Positions 41,819 to 55,412 of a stretch of 64,000 bases of DNA are shown here, piece by piece; position 1 is the stretch's first letter; every line of letters begins with the position of its first letter. The DNA comes from Ariolimax columbianus (Eukaryota; Mollusca; Gastropoda; Stylommatophora; Arionidae). A model generated the notes under the pieces. It searched no databases. It was not told the origin of the DNA and was given only the letters and a program-made list of their open reading frames with translations. The stretch spans positions 45,043,293-45,107,292 of the forward strand of contig JAVGWX010000004.1 of assembly GCA_036924085.1 (NCBI GenBank), given 5' to 3'. The translations under genes and the position numbers were made by a program.

Positions 41819-42835
41819 TAGTTTAGCTTGTCAGTGGACCTACGCTCTCTTCTCGCCCGTCGTCACAGGACTCGACTGTGTTAGTACTGGATACATGACA
41901 AGAGAATGACTTGCGCGATGAATTTCCTTTAAGTGAGAAAGGGTTGCGCAGTTTGTCGACCACACTCTCTCGCTCGAGTCCAACTTTAACCAGTGGCAAG
42001 ACAAGTCAGGACGACTGGATATGAGCTCGGGTGCAGTGGTTGACCACGGATGCTCAAGTGCCTGGCCGTGTTCTGTGCAGTCCACACCGATCAGCACATT
42101 TGCATTCCGTTCTCTGGACAACATTCTGCTACTTAAGCCACATCAGGGCTTGGTGGTTCAAGATTGAGAACGAACGACCCTAAGCCAGCAAGCCATTTAA
42201 TAAAAAAACAGAATGCGATACTGGAGAAAACACTAAAAAGCTATATTTCTTTTTTTTGCTTCGTTTACCGTGGTTCCTAAGAGGCAGTATATTGTTCTGT
42301 GTTTTGCACTTTAGAGCCTGGTTAAACCATATTCAGCACGAAATTTAATAGGTGTACGACCCAGTCAGATCAGGAATCTGAACACAGACATGTTTTGTTT
42401 GTGAGCCATCGAAACTTCGCAACCACGTATGAACACTTCTATAAAAGCTTAACACATGCAATTCCAAATTCATATCTTTTCTATCGTTATCGCTGCTTGT
42501 TTCAAATCTATCAATAACATGACCTCCCACAGTGTATCCGGGGTCCCTTACTGAGAATGGTAGAATATAACCGCCACAGAATACTGTCACAGTAGATCAA
42601 GGGCAAACAATCTTAAGGTGAGCTATGTATGTGTTTCTCCTGAGTGGCCAAAATAATCATTGCATGTTGAACGCGAGGACTAAGAGTTGTCCATGGATGT
42701 GGCAATCTCAAAATGTAGAAATTATCGCTACCCTACTGCACATAACTAGAAAAAGTCTTTCCTAAAAGCTGGTTTTGGTAAGTCAAATACAATGCTGGAC
42801 CTGTGCTTCAACAAAAAGAGATGAGTGATCTTGAT
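41819..42835. other. Unrecognised region (unit B)
   Basis: Counterpart of 15106-16122, about 99 percent identical. Minus frames at 41840-42124 and 42345-42590 remain open; the dispersed repeat is at about 42101-42192. Confidence 0.45.
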
Positions 42836-43094
42836 TTAACTAAACTTATCGTCTTTATACTGGTTTAGAAGACTATGCAGAGTTTGTACGCAACCAGTTT
42901 CATTTACATTTCCTTGCTCAATAAGCTATGCGCATCCAATGTATTCTTAAATGCATCAACTGCCTCTGCTTACATCACTTCCTTGGAAATGCATTCCAAG
43001 CATTCACCCCTCTCTGATTAAAGAAATATTTCCAAATATCCAATCTTGAACTTTCTTTATTTAATTTTAAGCTATGCCTTTTTGTTCTGATTTG
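42836..43094 (-). mobile_element. CR1-like LINE 3' end fragment (unit B)
   Basis: As 16123-16381. Confidence 0.75.
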
Positions 43095-43298
43095 ATTGAT
43101 TGAACTCCATGCATGTATTGAAAGGCGTGACTAAATAGAGTTGTGCATGAGGATAGCAACCTCATCATGCAAGTAAACTGATACATAAACTCCTACTGCA
43201 AGATCATGCAAAGTTTTTTCCTGAAGTCATCTTGATGGAGGTTGACTGTACTTGTACTGATGTGCTTCGGCTGGCGCGAAAAATGTCAAGAAAATAGA

Positions 43299-43484
43299 TC
43301 TTCCTTGTTCGTCTTCAGACCTTGAATTCAATTACTCTAACGAAGGCAGCAGTTGACTTGAGAGTCTGAGCACTTCTGTACAGCTACTCGTGGAAGGACA
43401 CTGGTTGTTGCCAAATGCTACTTCTTGTCGGTAAACAATGGGCAGGGCTGCAAAATTTGTTCTGATGTCATGGGGGGTGTGCCG
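43299..43484 (-). mobile_element. I-type LINE second-subfamily 3' fragment (unit B)
   Basis: As 16586-16770. Confidence 0.7.
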
Positions 43485-44364
43485 AGAAGATAGATGGCCA
43501 GCTAGAGTCGTTGCCTTGTGTTTTAAGTCAAGTCAGGTAATCCTCATACTCAATCATTGTCTTTCGTGTTGATCGTCCACGGCAACGTTTGGTGAGTCTC
43601 GGGCAGCGTGGAGGAAGACGGAGTAGAATCGAAATGTCTCAGCCAGGTGTTCCGCGGGAGACTCCATTAGTGGTGAGGTCTTGTATTTCGTAAAGTGTAA
43701 AGTGCAGAATCTGCAACAAAAGAAATAGTATTTGTAAGATTATGTGTTTATATTAATCTTAGTCTTAGTAGACCTGTAATTCTACAAGGGAAGATGACCC
43801 TGTGGAGGTCCCAGCTGTTGTGTGAGCTGGATAAAGGAGGGATGAGGATTTCCTGCTTAGCGTGTTAGGCTCGAGCAGCTTATTACTCCGCTGTGTTAAG
43901 ACAAGTGCCAAGAAGTTTGGTTCATAGATCTGTGAGTCCATCTTAAAAGACTCAAACACTAGACCAACTTGACACGCAACCTGTTAGGCGCCATCTATGC
44001 TGCTCTTAACAAACCAACTAAGCATGGCCGGTGTTGTGCCATGTCACACAGTTAGTCGCCTCTTATGCCATGCTCTATATAGGGCAGTGGTCCTATTTTT
44101 GTCATTGCCATACCCAAAGATCCAGAATCATTCGTGATGTTTACTGTAGTACGCCGTCCATACAGTGGGCTAGAGGACATATGTTTCTTATACAGAGAAT
44201 ACTAGTTGTTTTTGCTTGTGAATGCACATAGCGACAAGAGGGCATTTTGCTACTCATATATTAAGCTCGCAATATCACTAGACCTATAAATGAATAATGC
44301 GAATCAGAATGTAAACATGCAATTCCCTAGTAGTGGATCCAACGAGAAGCTTCGACTGGTTCAT
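43485..44364. other. Unrecognised region (unit B)
   Basis: Counterpart of 16771-17653; no gene recognised. Confidence 0.4.
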
Positions 44365-44667
44365 TTCTTCTTCTTCTTTTTCGTTCGTTTTCAGACATCA
44401 ACTTCAATGACTCTAACGAAGTCATCAATCGACTAAAGGCTCAAAATATGTTCTGCCTTCATGGGGGCTGTGTCGCAGGCACGAAGGTCTGTAGTACCAA
44501 TCTTGAACTTGTTGTACAGATGACATCTCAGACTGTTGTGACCTATGCGTAGCCGGAGAATGATAATCTATGTAGCCAGGGTGTTTTTGTTTTTTTTCCA
44601 TTTTGCACTGTACGTTGCCCTGATGAATGTTTTAGTCTCATTGTATGTAATTTCTGTACCTAACGTA
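44365..44667 (-). mobile_element. I-type LINE second-subfamily 3' end (unit B)
   Basis: As 17654-17950, with the same internal deletion. Bases 44668-44843 lead to the satellite with nothing recognised. Confidence 0.7.
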
Positions 44668-46988
44668 GGTTAGGTTCTTGATTTTGTTCCATAGCGGTAT
44701 TTTAACCATTCCTATCTATTTTGTATACTCCACAAGCGATAAGAGAGAGACTGGAACATGAGGGAACTACGTTTTGAACTCTCCCAGTTTTACTACTATA
44801 ATCGCTCAGCAATTTATATAATGTACAGACCGACACTATGCATTAATGTCTGAAATAGTATCTTGCTATCCACATGTTAACAAACTGAACCTAGGCATGG
44901 CAGTTCTAACTAGTATCTTACTATCCATATTTTAACAAACTCACCCTAGGCATTACAGTCCTAGCTACTAGCTAGTATCTTACTATGATACATCAAGTTT
45001 TAATGTCCTATATATAGTATCTTACTATCCACAGACTATCATACCAGCATTAAATTTTGATGTCCTACACAGTTTCTACCTAAGCACATGGTAACAGTCT
45101 TTTATATAATACTTTACTATATGAACATTAACATACAGACAATAAACGGTATTGTCCTACAAAGTATCACACTATCCCCATTAAACATAAGTTCACTGAC
45201 TCGAAACTTTACAGTCCTACATTGTAATTTGCTATCTAAATATTAACAGACCAATACCAAGTTTTATTGTTTTTCAAAGTATTGTACAATCCCAATGGCA
45301 TCAGACTGACAGACAGCTTTAATGTCTTACACAGGATCTTACAATCCACATATTAACAAACCAACTCTAGATTGAATGCACTGCACAGTATCCACTATCC
45401 AGATGTTAGACTTACCCAAAACATTGATGTCCTACATAGTTCCTTACTGCCACCATGTTAACATGCCAACACAGAGTTTAAATGTCTTACAGAGTATCTT
45501 ACTATCCACATGTCAACAGGCCAAGACAGAGCTTTAATGTGCTACATAGTATCTTACTATCCACATGTTAACAGGCCAACACAGAGCTTGAATGTCCTAC
45601 AGAGTATCTTATTAACCACATGTTAACAGGCCAACACAGAGCTTGAATGTCTTACAGAGTATCTTACTATCCACATGTCAACAGGCCAAGACAGAGCTTT
45701 AATGTGGTACAGAGTATCTTACTATCCACATGTTAACAGGCAAACACAGAGCTTTAATGTCCTACAGAGTATCTTACTAACCCAATGTTAACAGGCCAAC
45801 CCAGAGATTGAATGTCCTACAGCGTATTTTACTATCCACATATCAATAGGCAAACACAAAGCTTGAATGTCCTACAGAGTATCTTACAATCCACATGTCA
45901 ACAGGCCAAGACAGAACTTTAATGTGCTACAGAGTATCTTACTATACACATGTTAACAGGCCAACACAGAGCTTGAATGTCCTACAGAGTATCTTACTAA
46001 CCCAATGTTAACAGGCCAACACAGAGCTTGAATGTCCTACAGAATATCTTACTATCCACATGTCAACAGGCCAAGATAGAGCTTTAATTTCCTACATAGT
46101 ATCTTACTATCAACATGTTAACAGGCCAACATAGAGCTTGTATGTCCTATACAGTATTTTACTATCCACATGTCAACAGGCAAACACATAGCTTGAATGT
46201 CCTACATAGTATCTTACTATTCACATGTCAACAGGCCAACACAGAGCTTTAATGTCCTACATAGTGTTTTACTATCCACATGTCAATTGGGCAACATAGC
46301 TTGAATGTCTTACAGAATATCTTACTATTCACAAGTCAACTGGCCAACACAGAGCTTGAATGTCCTACAGAGTATCTTACTATCCACATGTCAACAGGTC
46401 AACACAGAGCTTTAATGTCCTACAGAGTATCTTACTATTCACAAGTCAACTTGCCAACACAGAGCTTGAATGTCCTACAGAGTATCTTACTATTCACAAG
46501 TCAACTGGCCAACACAGAACTTGAATGCCGTACATAATATCTTTCAATCCACATGTTAACAAGCAGACACCATGCTTTACTGTTGAAAATAATATCTTAC
46601 TATCCACGTGTTAACAAACCGACAGTAAGTTTTAATGTCCTACACACTATCTTACTTCTTCTTCTTCTTCAACAAATTCACGCTGATGTCTGACAGCTTA
46701 CTTCGAACAAGATATCTTACGGTACCCATGTCATCAGCCGGACTCTGAGCTTTGCTATCTTACATGATATTGTACTATCCACATGTTTTAATGTCATTCA
46801 TAGCATTTTACAGTCTCCATGTCAACAGACCAACACCAAGCTGTAATGTCCTAATATAAAATCTTTCTTTCTAAATGTTAGCAGACCTAATAGCAAGCTG
46901 TAATGTACTACATAAAATCTTACTATCTAAATGTTAACAGACCGATGCTATTCGCTAATATCCTACTTATTATCTTACTGTCACCATG

Positions 46989-47242
46989 GGGACGGTGTGG
47001 CCTAGTGGTTAAGTGGCACGGCTCAAAACCCAAAGGTGCTGGGTTCAATCCCCATCACAGCGCTATTACCCCAAGGAAGCGAATTCTTAGAAAATGCAAG
47101 AGGAAGCAGACCCTTACATAAAATGCATGCTGAAGTTGGCAGCACTTGGCTGACAGGCGCAAAATAAAAACCACAGTACAATGTACACCCCCTTGGGGAT
47201 TAGAGAAATGAGGCGAACTCAAAAAAACAAACAAACAAACAA
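46989..47242 (+). mobile_element. tRNA-derived SINE (unit B)
   Basis: Same insertion as 22965-23218: box A TGGCCTAGTGGTT, box B GGTTCAATCCC, (AAAC)n tail, and the same ACTGTCACCATG duplication (right copy 47243-47254). It predates the unit duplication. A dozen or fewer substitutions from A. Confidence 0.92.
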
Positions 47243-49816
47243 ACTGTCACCATGTCATCAGAATTACACTAAGCTTCAGTGTCCTATATATTATCTTAAT
47301 GTCCTCATATAACCAACCGATTCTTTAGATTTAATGCGATACATAGCATCTTACTGTCTACATATTAACATACTATCTGAGAATCCCAACAGTAACATAC
47401 ACGAACAGTCACCTAACTTTACTGTCCTGCATAGCATTTTACAATCCCCATGTTAACAAACCTACCTAAAAGTATTAGTGTCCTACATAATATTTTACTG
47501 ACCCCACTTTGACAGATCTAAACTGAGCTTGGCGGTCCTATAAAGTATCTCACTGACGCCTCTTTAACAGACCAAATCTGATTTTTAATCTCCTACATAG
47601 TATCTTAGTATCAGCATAACAAAAGATGAAGGCTAACACTGAGCTTTAAGGTCCTAGGTAGTATCTTACTGTCTGTATATTAACAGATGGACACCAAGAT
47701 AATTGTCCTGTAAAGTATCATACTATCCCTATCTTAGCAGGCCGACAACAAGCTGTAATGTTCTACATAGTACATAACTAATTTGCATGTTAATAGCCGA
47801 AAACCGAGCTTTTGGCATAGATGACGTACATAGTATCTAACTAAACAACTGTTAGCAGACAGACACTGAGTTTTATTGTCCTATGTAGCATTAAACTGTT
47901 TGCATGTTTACAAAGCATTCCCATTTGTTAATGTCCTACATGTAATCTTACTGTCCAAAAGTTAACATACTAACACAAAGCTTAAATGACCTACTTTTTA
48001 TATTTCTGTACAAAGATAGCAGTCTGACACAAATCTTTAATGTCCTACCTATTGTTTTACTATCAACACGTTATAACAGAATGAAAGCAATCTTCACTTT
48101 TCTACATAACATCAAACTATCCACTTCATAACACACAGACAGTGAACTTTCATGTCCTACTTATTTCTTGATATCCCCATGTTAATATACATCAACTGAT
48201 AAATAATGTTGTATATATTTTCTCACTATCCACATGAAAACAGACCAACCTCATGAATAGGTGTCCTACATAGTATATTTTTTCCCCCAGGTAAACAGAC
48301 CAAAACTGAGTAGTAATGTCCTACATAGTATCTTACTCTCCGCTTGTTAACAGACCAACACTGATCTGTAATGTCCTTTATAGTATCTTACTATCCCCAG
48401 GTCAAAATACCAACACAGAGCAGTAATGTCCTACATAGTATCTTACTATCCGCGTGTTAACAGAATGACAGCTAGCATTACTTTACCTCATAGTATTGTA
48501 CTATCCACTTGTTAGGATACGAACAGTGTGCTTTCATGTCCTACATATTTTCTTAATATTCAAATGTTAACGCACAACAGCCGAGATGTAAAGCTGTATA
48601 TATTATCTTTCCCCTTGATAAAACATCAACACTGAGCTGTAATATCATACATAATATCTTACTAATCATCATGTTTACAGACCAACACAGAGAACACGTG
48701 TCCTACACAATGTCTTACAGTTCACATGTATTAATAGACCAACACTGAGAACATGTGTCCTACACGATATCTTACAGTTCACATGTATTAACAGACCAAC
48801 ACTGAGCTTTTCTGTCCTATTAAGTGTTTTACCTTCCATTTGTTAACAAACAGAAACCAACAATAAATTTCCTAAACAGCATCCTGCTGTCCCCATGTCA
48901 ATAGACCAACAACGAGCTGTAATGTTCTAAATAAATGTTTACTATCAATACATTAACAAACCCACACTGAGCCTTATCGCCAAAATAAAAGTATATTCCT
49001 TTCCCCCCAAAAAGAGATGCAATAGACTTAATTATTTTATCTGACTATCACAGTGCAAACAGAATCACACCGTGGTTCAATGTCCTTTATATTATCTTGA
49101 TATTCACAGGACAAAAGAAGTAGACGGACAACAAACTCTACTGTCCCACATAGTATCTTACTTTCCACCTCTCAACAAACTGTTGTACATATTATACTAC
49201 TAATCACATGTTAATAGATCCACACTGTGCTTCAATGCCCTACATTTTTATTTTTTGAATCCCCATGCCAGAAGAACACTTAGCTTTACTGTTATACATA
49301 CTATCTTACCATCCACATGTCGACAGACCAGCACCACGATTTGCTACACTAAATATTATCTTACCATTCACATGTTAACAGACCAGAACCGAGATTTGAT
49401 ACCCTACATATTATCTTACCCTCCACATGTTAACAGACCAGCACCGAGATTTGATACCCTACATATGATCTTACCACCCACATGTTAACAGACCAGCACC
49501 AAGATTTGCTACCCTAAATATTATCTTACCATTCACATGTTAACAGACCAGAACCGAGATTTGATACCCTACATATTATCTTACCCTCCACATGTTAACA
49601 GACCAGCACTAAGATTTGATACCCTAAATATTATCTTACAATCCATTTGATAACTGACCAATAACTAGGATTGGATACCTTACATATTACTTTACTATCA
49701 ATATGGCAACATATGTAGATCGCCAGGAAATTTTACAGTCTTACATAGTACCTACAATCCATAAATTAACAGACCAACACCAAAATGTGTGTTCTACATA
49801 GCATTTTACTTTCACT

Positions 49817-49996
49817 GTGTTTTAGTGAAATGAGATACCACAGAATGCAGAGCTGAGGCAAAAGCTATGGTGCAGCAGCTATGTCCTGGTAAAGATTATG
49901 GACTGCATCATGATTACTGGCTTGCAGATATAACATGACCAAAGGATCCTGAACGCAAAGAGGAATAAAGAAATTTTTGCACGCTAGAGGACCAAA
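49817..49996. other. Non-satellite island inside satellite (unit B)
   Basis: Counterpart of 25794-25972, essentially identical. Confidence 0.5.
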
Positions 49997-50209
49997 ATTG
50001 AGTTTTAATGTCCTACATATTATCTCTTTATCTACATATTAACAGATAGACACTAAGATTTAATGGTGTACATATTATCTTGCTATCCAAATGTTAGGAG
50101 TCAGATACTGAGCTTAAATCTCTTACATAAGGTCTCACTATTTACAAATCAACAGATGCAAACCAACTTGGAGATTTACTGTCTTGAAAATATCTTACTA
50201 TCCACATGT

Positions 50210-50868
50210 TAGTAGACTAACACTCAGCTTTAATGTCCTACATAGTATCTCACTATCAACATATTAGCAGATTGACACTAAGCTTTAATCTTCTACATGA
50301 TATTTTACTATTCACATGTTAGCACACCAACCGCAAGCTTGTTAGCAGTCTAACGCAGAGCTTTGATGTCCTACATAGTATCTCACTATCAACATATTAG
50401 CAGATTGACACCAATCTTGAATCTTCTACATGATATTTTACTATTAACATGTTAGAACACCACTGCAAGCTTGTTAGCAGTCTAACACAGAGCTTTGATG
50501 TCCTACATAGTATCTCACTATCAACATATTAGCAGATTGACACCAATCTTGAATCTTCTACATGATATTTTACTATTCACATGTTAGCACACCAACTGCA
50601 AGCTTGTTAGCAGTCTAACACAGAGCTTTGATGTCCTACATAGTATCTCACTATCAACATATTAGCAGATTGACACCAATCTTTAATCTTCTACATGATA
50701 TTTTACTATTTACATGTTAGCACACCAACCGCAAGCTTGTTAGCAGTCTAACACAGAGCTTTAATGTCCTACATACTTTCTCACTGTCAACATATTAACA
50801 GAATGACACCAAGCTTTAATCTTCTACACAGTATCTTGCTATCCTTATGTTAACACACACAGTGACAC
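50210..50868. repeat. 133-bp higher-order repeat (4 copies, unit B)
   Basis: Markers at 50337, 50469, 50602 and 50735 (132-133 bp apart); one copy fewer than unit A. Confidence 0.92.
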
Positions 50869-50916
50869 AGCAATATTTACGTTCGTACATATAATCCTAC
50901 TACCCACATGTTAACC

Positions 50917-52090
50917 ACAATTGCATTATCAACTCTCAAACCCTTTAACGGTTTGCAAAGACTGGCCTTTTCAAACAAGCTAAACGACTTCTGTGTATGT
51001 ATTTGCTTAATGGATGAATCAACAACAACAGAACCAATCGAAGGTGTTTCGCAATCAATTCTAGAGCTGCATTTATAATGCCAGTATGAACAGTACGTAA
51101 TAAGTAGTTTTGGAAATATGTCAATACTGTAGGGTTTTACACAGTTGTACACACACGCACACACAAACGTAAAGAAATATGTGCATTCGTAAAAAAATTT
51201 ATGTTTAAAATAATGAGATATGTATTACTACCATGCTTTCAATTTGGTGTATGTTAATAGTGTCAGTATTCGAATATATCATAAATACACAGAGTGACAG
51301 CAAAGAGCAATTTTATCAATACCTGGGCTTTAGGAATGTGTACTTTAATATCTGTTTGTTTACATTTGTTAATATGGCAACTTATGCGTCTTGTGAAATA
51401 AAGAAATAAACAAGAAACAAACACACACTGGAATAAGGTTCAATTTAATGTTTACGTATTTCTTATGCCACATTATGAATATTATGTCTACATATATTCA
51501 GCCAGCAGTAAACATGCAAGATTCCATATGGCTAGTGTTATTAAAATGATGGTAATGGGTGTCCTGTTCTAAAAAATATACAGTTTAAAATTTGGATATG
51601 TACAATGAGATTAACAATCTATAGATGGTATGTTAGAGAAATGTATAACATAAAAGTCTACATACATTTGTATTTACATATCCAAGCTTGAACAATTTTA
51701 AAGTAGCACACACGGAATATAAGCACGCTTAACCATAAACAACTTTCAGCACAGGATCTTCGATTAGCTAGATAACAGTTTCACGGCCTAGTAGTGAACT
51801 GTATTTACACGGACAATGATTACTTCGTCATAAGGGCAATGTATTCAAAAGAAAGGGATGTAATAAATGCACTACAATAATATACATCATTTAATAAGTA
51901 CATGAAAATAAAGCAAATACTTATAATAGTTAAGGTTGCGTATAATGGAGCATACCATACGAAATTTACCTTTCGGAAAGTTTTAACATTTTTTTGCATT
52001 TGATGAATATTATTAAATTCATTTTAAAAACAATATGCGAGTCGCTGTCACCACAACAGAGCTAACTTAAACAGGCATCAGCATATATGC
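50917..52090. other. AT-rich region without recognised gene (unit B)
   Basis: Counterpart of 27023-28199. The minus frame at 50877-51164 stays open; the plus frame of A at 27306 is lost through changes near 51195. Confidence 0.4.
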
Positions 52091-52461
52091 TAACTCTAAC
52101 CTTACTATTAACAGCTACAGGAGCAGCCAGTGTTGTCTTCTGCCAGTTACTTGTCTAGTTCGCTCCATGACTTCGACGCCGGTCACGGTTCAAGGTTCAG
52201 CTCTTGTGATAAGCACGGCTTTGCTGTCACAATCGTCGCCGACGAGCGCCCGGGGTCGCGAGCTGTTCCTCCCCATATGTCGTGCACGAGGACGACAACA
52301 AGCGTGAGAAATTTGGTCGGGTGGATAATTAACACCTATCGCCTTCAGTGTACAGATGCCAATGTACACGTCCATGTGGTTCTGGTGTAGGGCCATAGCT
52401 CACTCGTTCTAAGGTTTGTAACCTGGATAAAGAGGGGAGACGCCCAAGCCAGAATCTCTCA
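52091..52461. other. GC-richer island with overlapping frames (unit B)
   Basis: Both frames (52130-52390 plus; 52190-52396 minus) translate identically to those of unit A. Confidence 0.4.
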
Positions 52462-53677
52462 CGCAAATTTTTTATGATGGGATAACTCTTTATTATATAT
52501 TTTTTGTATTTGTTTGGTTATGTCCCTCGCTATGTTTAAAGAAACACTGGATGTCAACAACATCGGCGACGAAGATGGCGACGACATAATACTACACCCC
52601 CTTCCACGCCTTCTAATGACACAAGTTGATAGAAGATGATGAGGATGATGATGATAATAATCATGATAATAATAATAACAAAACATTGGCCATTGACCTA
52701 CAATAGAACAATAAGATAGATATTTAAGCAAACAACCATGAAGGAATGATTATTCCGTGAGATAAGCAGAAGAAAAGGTGTGATTCCCATTAAGACATGT
52801 TATTAGAGGAAACATAAGACCACACTATATGTACATGTAGAGCGTAGGATACAACGTTGGTAGAGTGGCTGCTTCTTTCCGGCTGCAACTTGTTCCATCC
52901 AACCCAGCTTTAAACGAGTACCGGATTTACTGTTAGGAGAAATGATAGAGGAACAGGAATTGGTTTTCACAAAACCTGAAGTTTTTGGTTTGATTAGAGG
53001 TTTCAATTTCTGGATTCCGTGACGAAGACTTGCCCTTTTCTACCCCAGACCGTTGTCCTTTGTGCGGTATCATGTCGTATTGACCAGTTTATGGACTCGT
53101 ATGTGTATCAGAACAATGAAGATTCTAGTACCTCATCCCTGGCGGTAATAAAAATACATTTATATATCAGTGATATTGTAAGCCAAGACATCGAGGAAGG
53201 GAACTGGCTACCAACATCTGATAAAAGCAAAAACCTCTTATAGAGAAGTTTCTACCACAGCATCTCCGACTACAGTATATTTGTATTACTCGATGTATCC
53301 ATGAATGTAAACAGCACGTTGGCTGTGTTTGTATTCTGACATTCTTTCCTTGACATAATGAACAGTTTCTTGGGCGGATTGTCGCTACGGTTGGCACGTT
53401 CTAAATGCATGTTTTTGCTCGTGAGCTTCAATCCCTTCTGTATTTTGTGTTGGCCTTTAACTGGTAGTGGGCGGTGTACATTGGAATGTCTTATATGATC
53501 ACATCAGTTCATATTTGTCACACATTAGTTTGTAGTCAGCATTGATTGCTGAGAGTACAGAGAAACAAGAAGACCAAAGTAGAGAGAGAGAAAGAGAGAG
53601 AGGATGAAAAACAGAAATATGAATATTGTTAGATGACTGTTAATTTGTGCAGGTGTTAAAAACAATTCGAGGTAAAT
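52462..53677. other. Unrecognised region with microsatellites (unit B)
   Basis: Counterpart of 28571-29787; (GA)n at about 53583-53603. No gene recognised. Confidence 0.45.
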
Positions 53678-54736
53678 CTTCTTCTTCGTACGCTGTCAGA
53701 CGTCAACTTGAATTTTTTCGAAGAAGGCAGCTGTCATCCTGAGGCTGTCGACACTGCCATAGGGCTTGTCTAGTGTTGCCACTGGTGATGGCCACATGTG
53801 CTTTCTCTGGTTCTCGTATGTCGGGCAATTTTGCAGCAGATGTTCCGCGGTCATTTTCCCTGTACCACAAGTGCATTCGTCAGTACCACCTTTCTTCAGT
53901 TTATTGAATCTGTTGTGGCCTGTACGGAGTCTGAAGACCACGACCTGCTCTCTTCTGTTCAACTGGTAGTAGGCATCATTTTTTGTGTAGCCAGTATGCT
54001 CTGTTTCCCATTTGGCCATGTATCTGGCCATAATAAACCTTTTGAACTCTTCGTAGGTCACACTAGAATCTGGTTGTGGTAACCTTGCACCTTCTTTAGC
54101 CAGTCTGTCTGCCTCCTATCCACTACTCCAGCGATGTTAGGGCCTGCTGCATCCGATTGTTTGCTATGGTGAGATTGTCTTCAGTGGTCCACAAAGCCAG
54201 ATCGTCTGCAAACATGGAGCTGTGGACTCTTCTTAATATATTCTCTGTTATGTTGTTTATATACACCAGAAAAAAGTGTGCGTGACAGTACTCCCCCTTG
54301 GGGTACTCCCTGCTGCAGTGTCACATTTTTGCTCATCTTCCCTTGTACTTGAACTCTGGCTGTTCTGTTTTCGAAATAGTGGCTGATCAATCTGTACATT
54401 TGTCCATATACTTCACTTCTTTATAGCTTGGCTTTAAGTCCCTCTTTCCCCACCTTGTCAAATGCCTTCTCTAGATCCACCCAAACCGCTACTGTATGCT
54501 TTTTCTCCTGGTAAGCATTCTCTATTTTCTGCGCTATGAGAGTGATCTGATCCTCAGTGGATCTGTGTTGTCTAAATCCTCCTTTCTGTGGAATTAATAT
54601 GTGTTTTTCTTCCAGGTGCCACATCAGTCTGATGTTTATCATACGCTCCATCAGTTTACCTACACAGCTCAGTAGACTGATAGGCCTGTATCAAATTTGG
54701 ATCTGTTCTATCTTTTTCTTTCTTTGGTACTGGTAT
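53678..54736 (-). mobile_element. Old antisense I-type LINE with internal deletion (unit C)
   Basis: As 29788-30861, with a further in-frame loss of 15 bp in the RNase H end (near 53908: LRYHL missing). RT blocks GVPQGGVLS and LEKAFDKV follow. Confidence 0.9.
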
Positions 54737-55270
54737 TCGATGTAAATGATTTTAACATGAAAAGGAAAAGGTAATCCTTTTGCAATCATTGATGTCGAGG
54801 TTTAAGTGTTAGAGACTTCACTGTACTAGGCCTCAGCTTTTTATGAGGTGGGGTGGCCAACTCATGTAGTCGCCACATTTCCTTCAATGACACTTAGCGA
54901 CGTACAGGTTTAGTTATTAATGAGGATATCATTTGACAGAGTTGAGAGTAAGTAAACACGATTAGAAATGTGAATCAGTTTCTACAGCTTTATGAAAATG
55001 GTTAGACTTAGTGTGTGACTTTATCTATGCCGACATAGCATTTCTTGAAATCATTCCTCCTGCATAGTTTATAAGAATGAAATAGGCAGTATCATGACTT
55101 CAAAAGCCATAACAACATGTTGTTGTTATTGTTTTTGTATTTATTGTTGTTGTAGAATGCCCGTAATATGTAAGATTAATTTTGTGTGCGTCCTGTAAAA
55201 GACGTTAAGTGGCGGGCTGCAACAGGATGTAAGAATAGCCTTGAGAGTTTGAAAGATTAGTTGGCAGGGG
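54737..55270. other. Unrecognised AT-rich spacer (unit C)
   Basis: Counterpart of 687-1220; no gene seen. Confidence 0.5.
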
Positions 55271-55390
55271 CATAAACTTAAACATAGAGATACACCTAAG
55301 TACCCAGGAATTACAATGGATCGCACATTGTCCTACAAAGAACAATGTGGAGCGATGAAACAAAAAGTTAGCACAATCATAAAACGTTCT
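55271..55390 (+). pseudogene. LINE RT thumb relic (unit C)
   Basis: As 1221-1340, with TPKYPGITMDRTLSYKEQ here (Leu to Pro). Confidence 0.7.
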
Positions 55391-55412
55391 GAGTAAGCTA
55401 ACAAACACGGCA

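Larger units (their letters stand above)
44844..50916. repeat. 55-bp satellite block, ~6 kb (unit B)
   Basis: Uninterrupted left edge: 44844-45005 shows the satellite sequence that the LINE at 18135 removed from unit A. The regular part is 45440-46545. Several single-monomer gains and losses relative to A. The open frame at 46280-46537 is a repetitive translation of the satellite and not a gene. Confidence 0.93.

Noticed and set aside
46280..46537. 85-codon frame with repeated peptide
   Set aside because: Translation of the 55-bp satellite with no conservation of the frame across monomers or in unit A.
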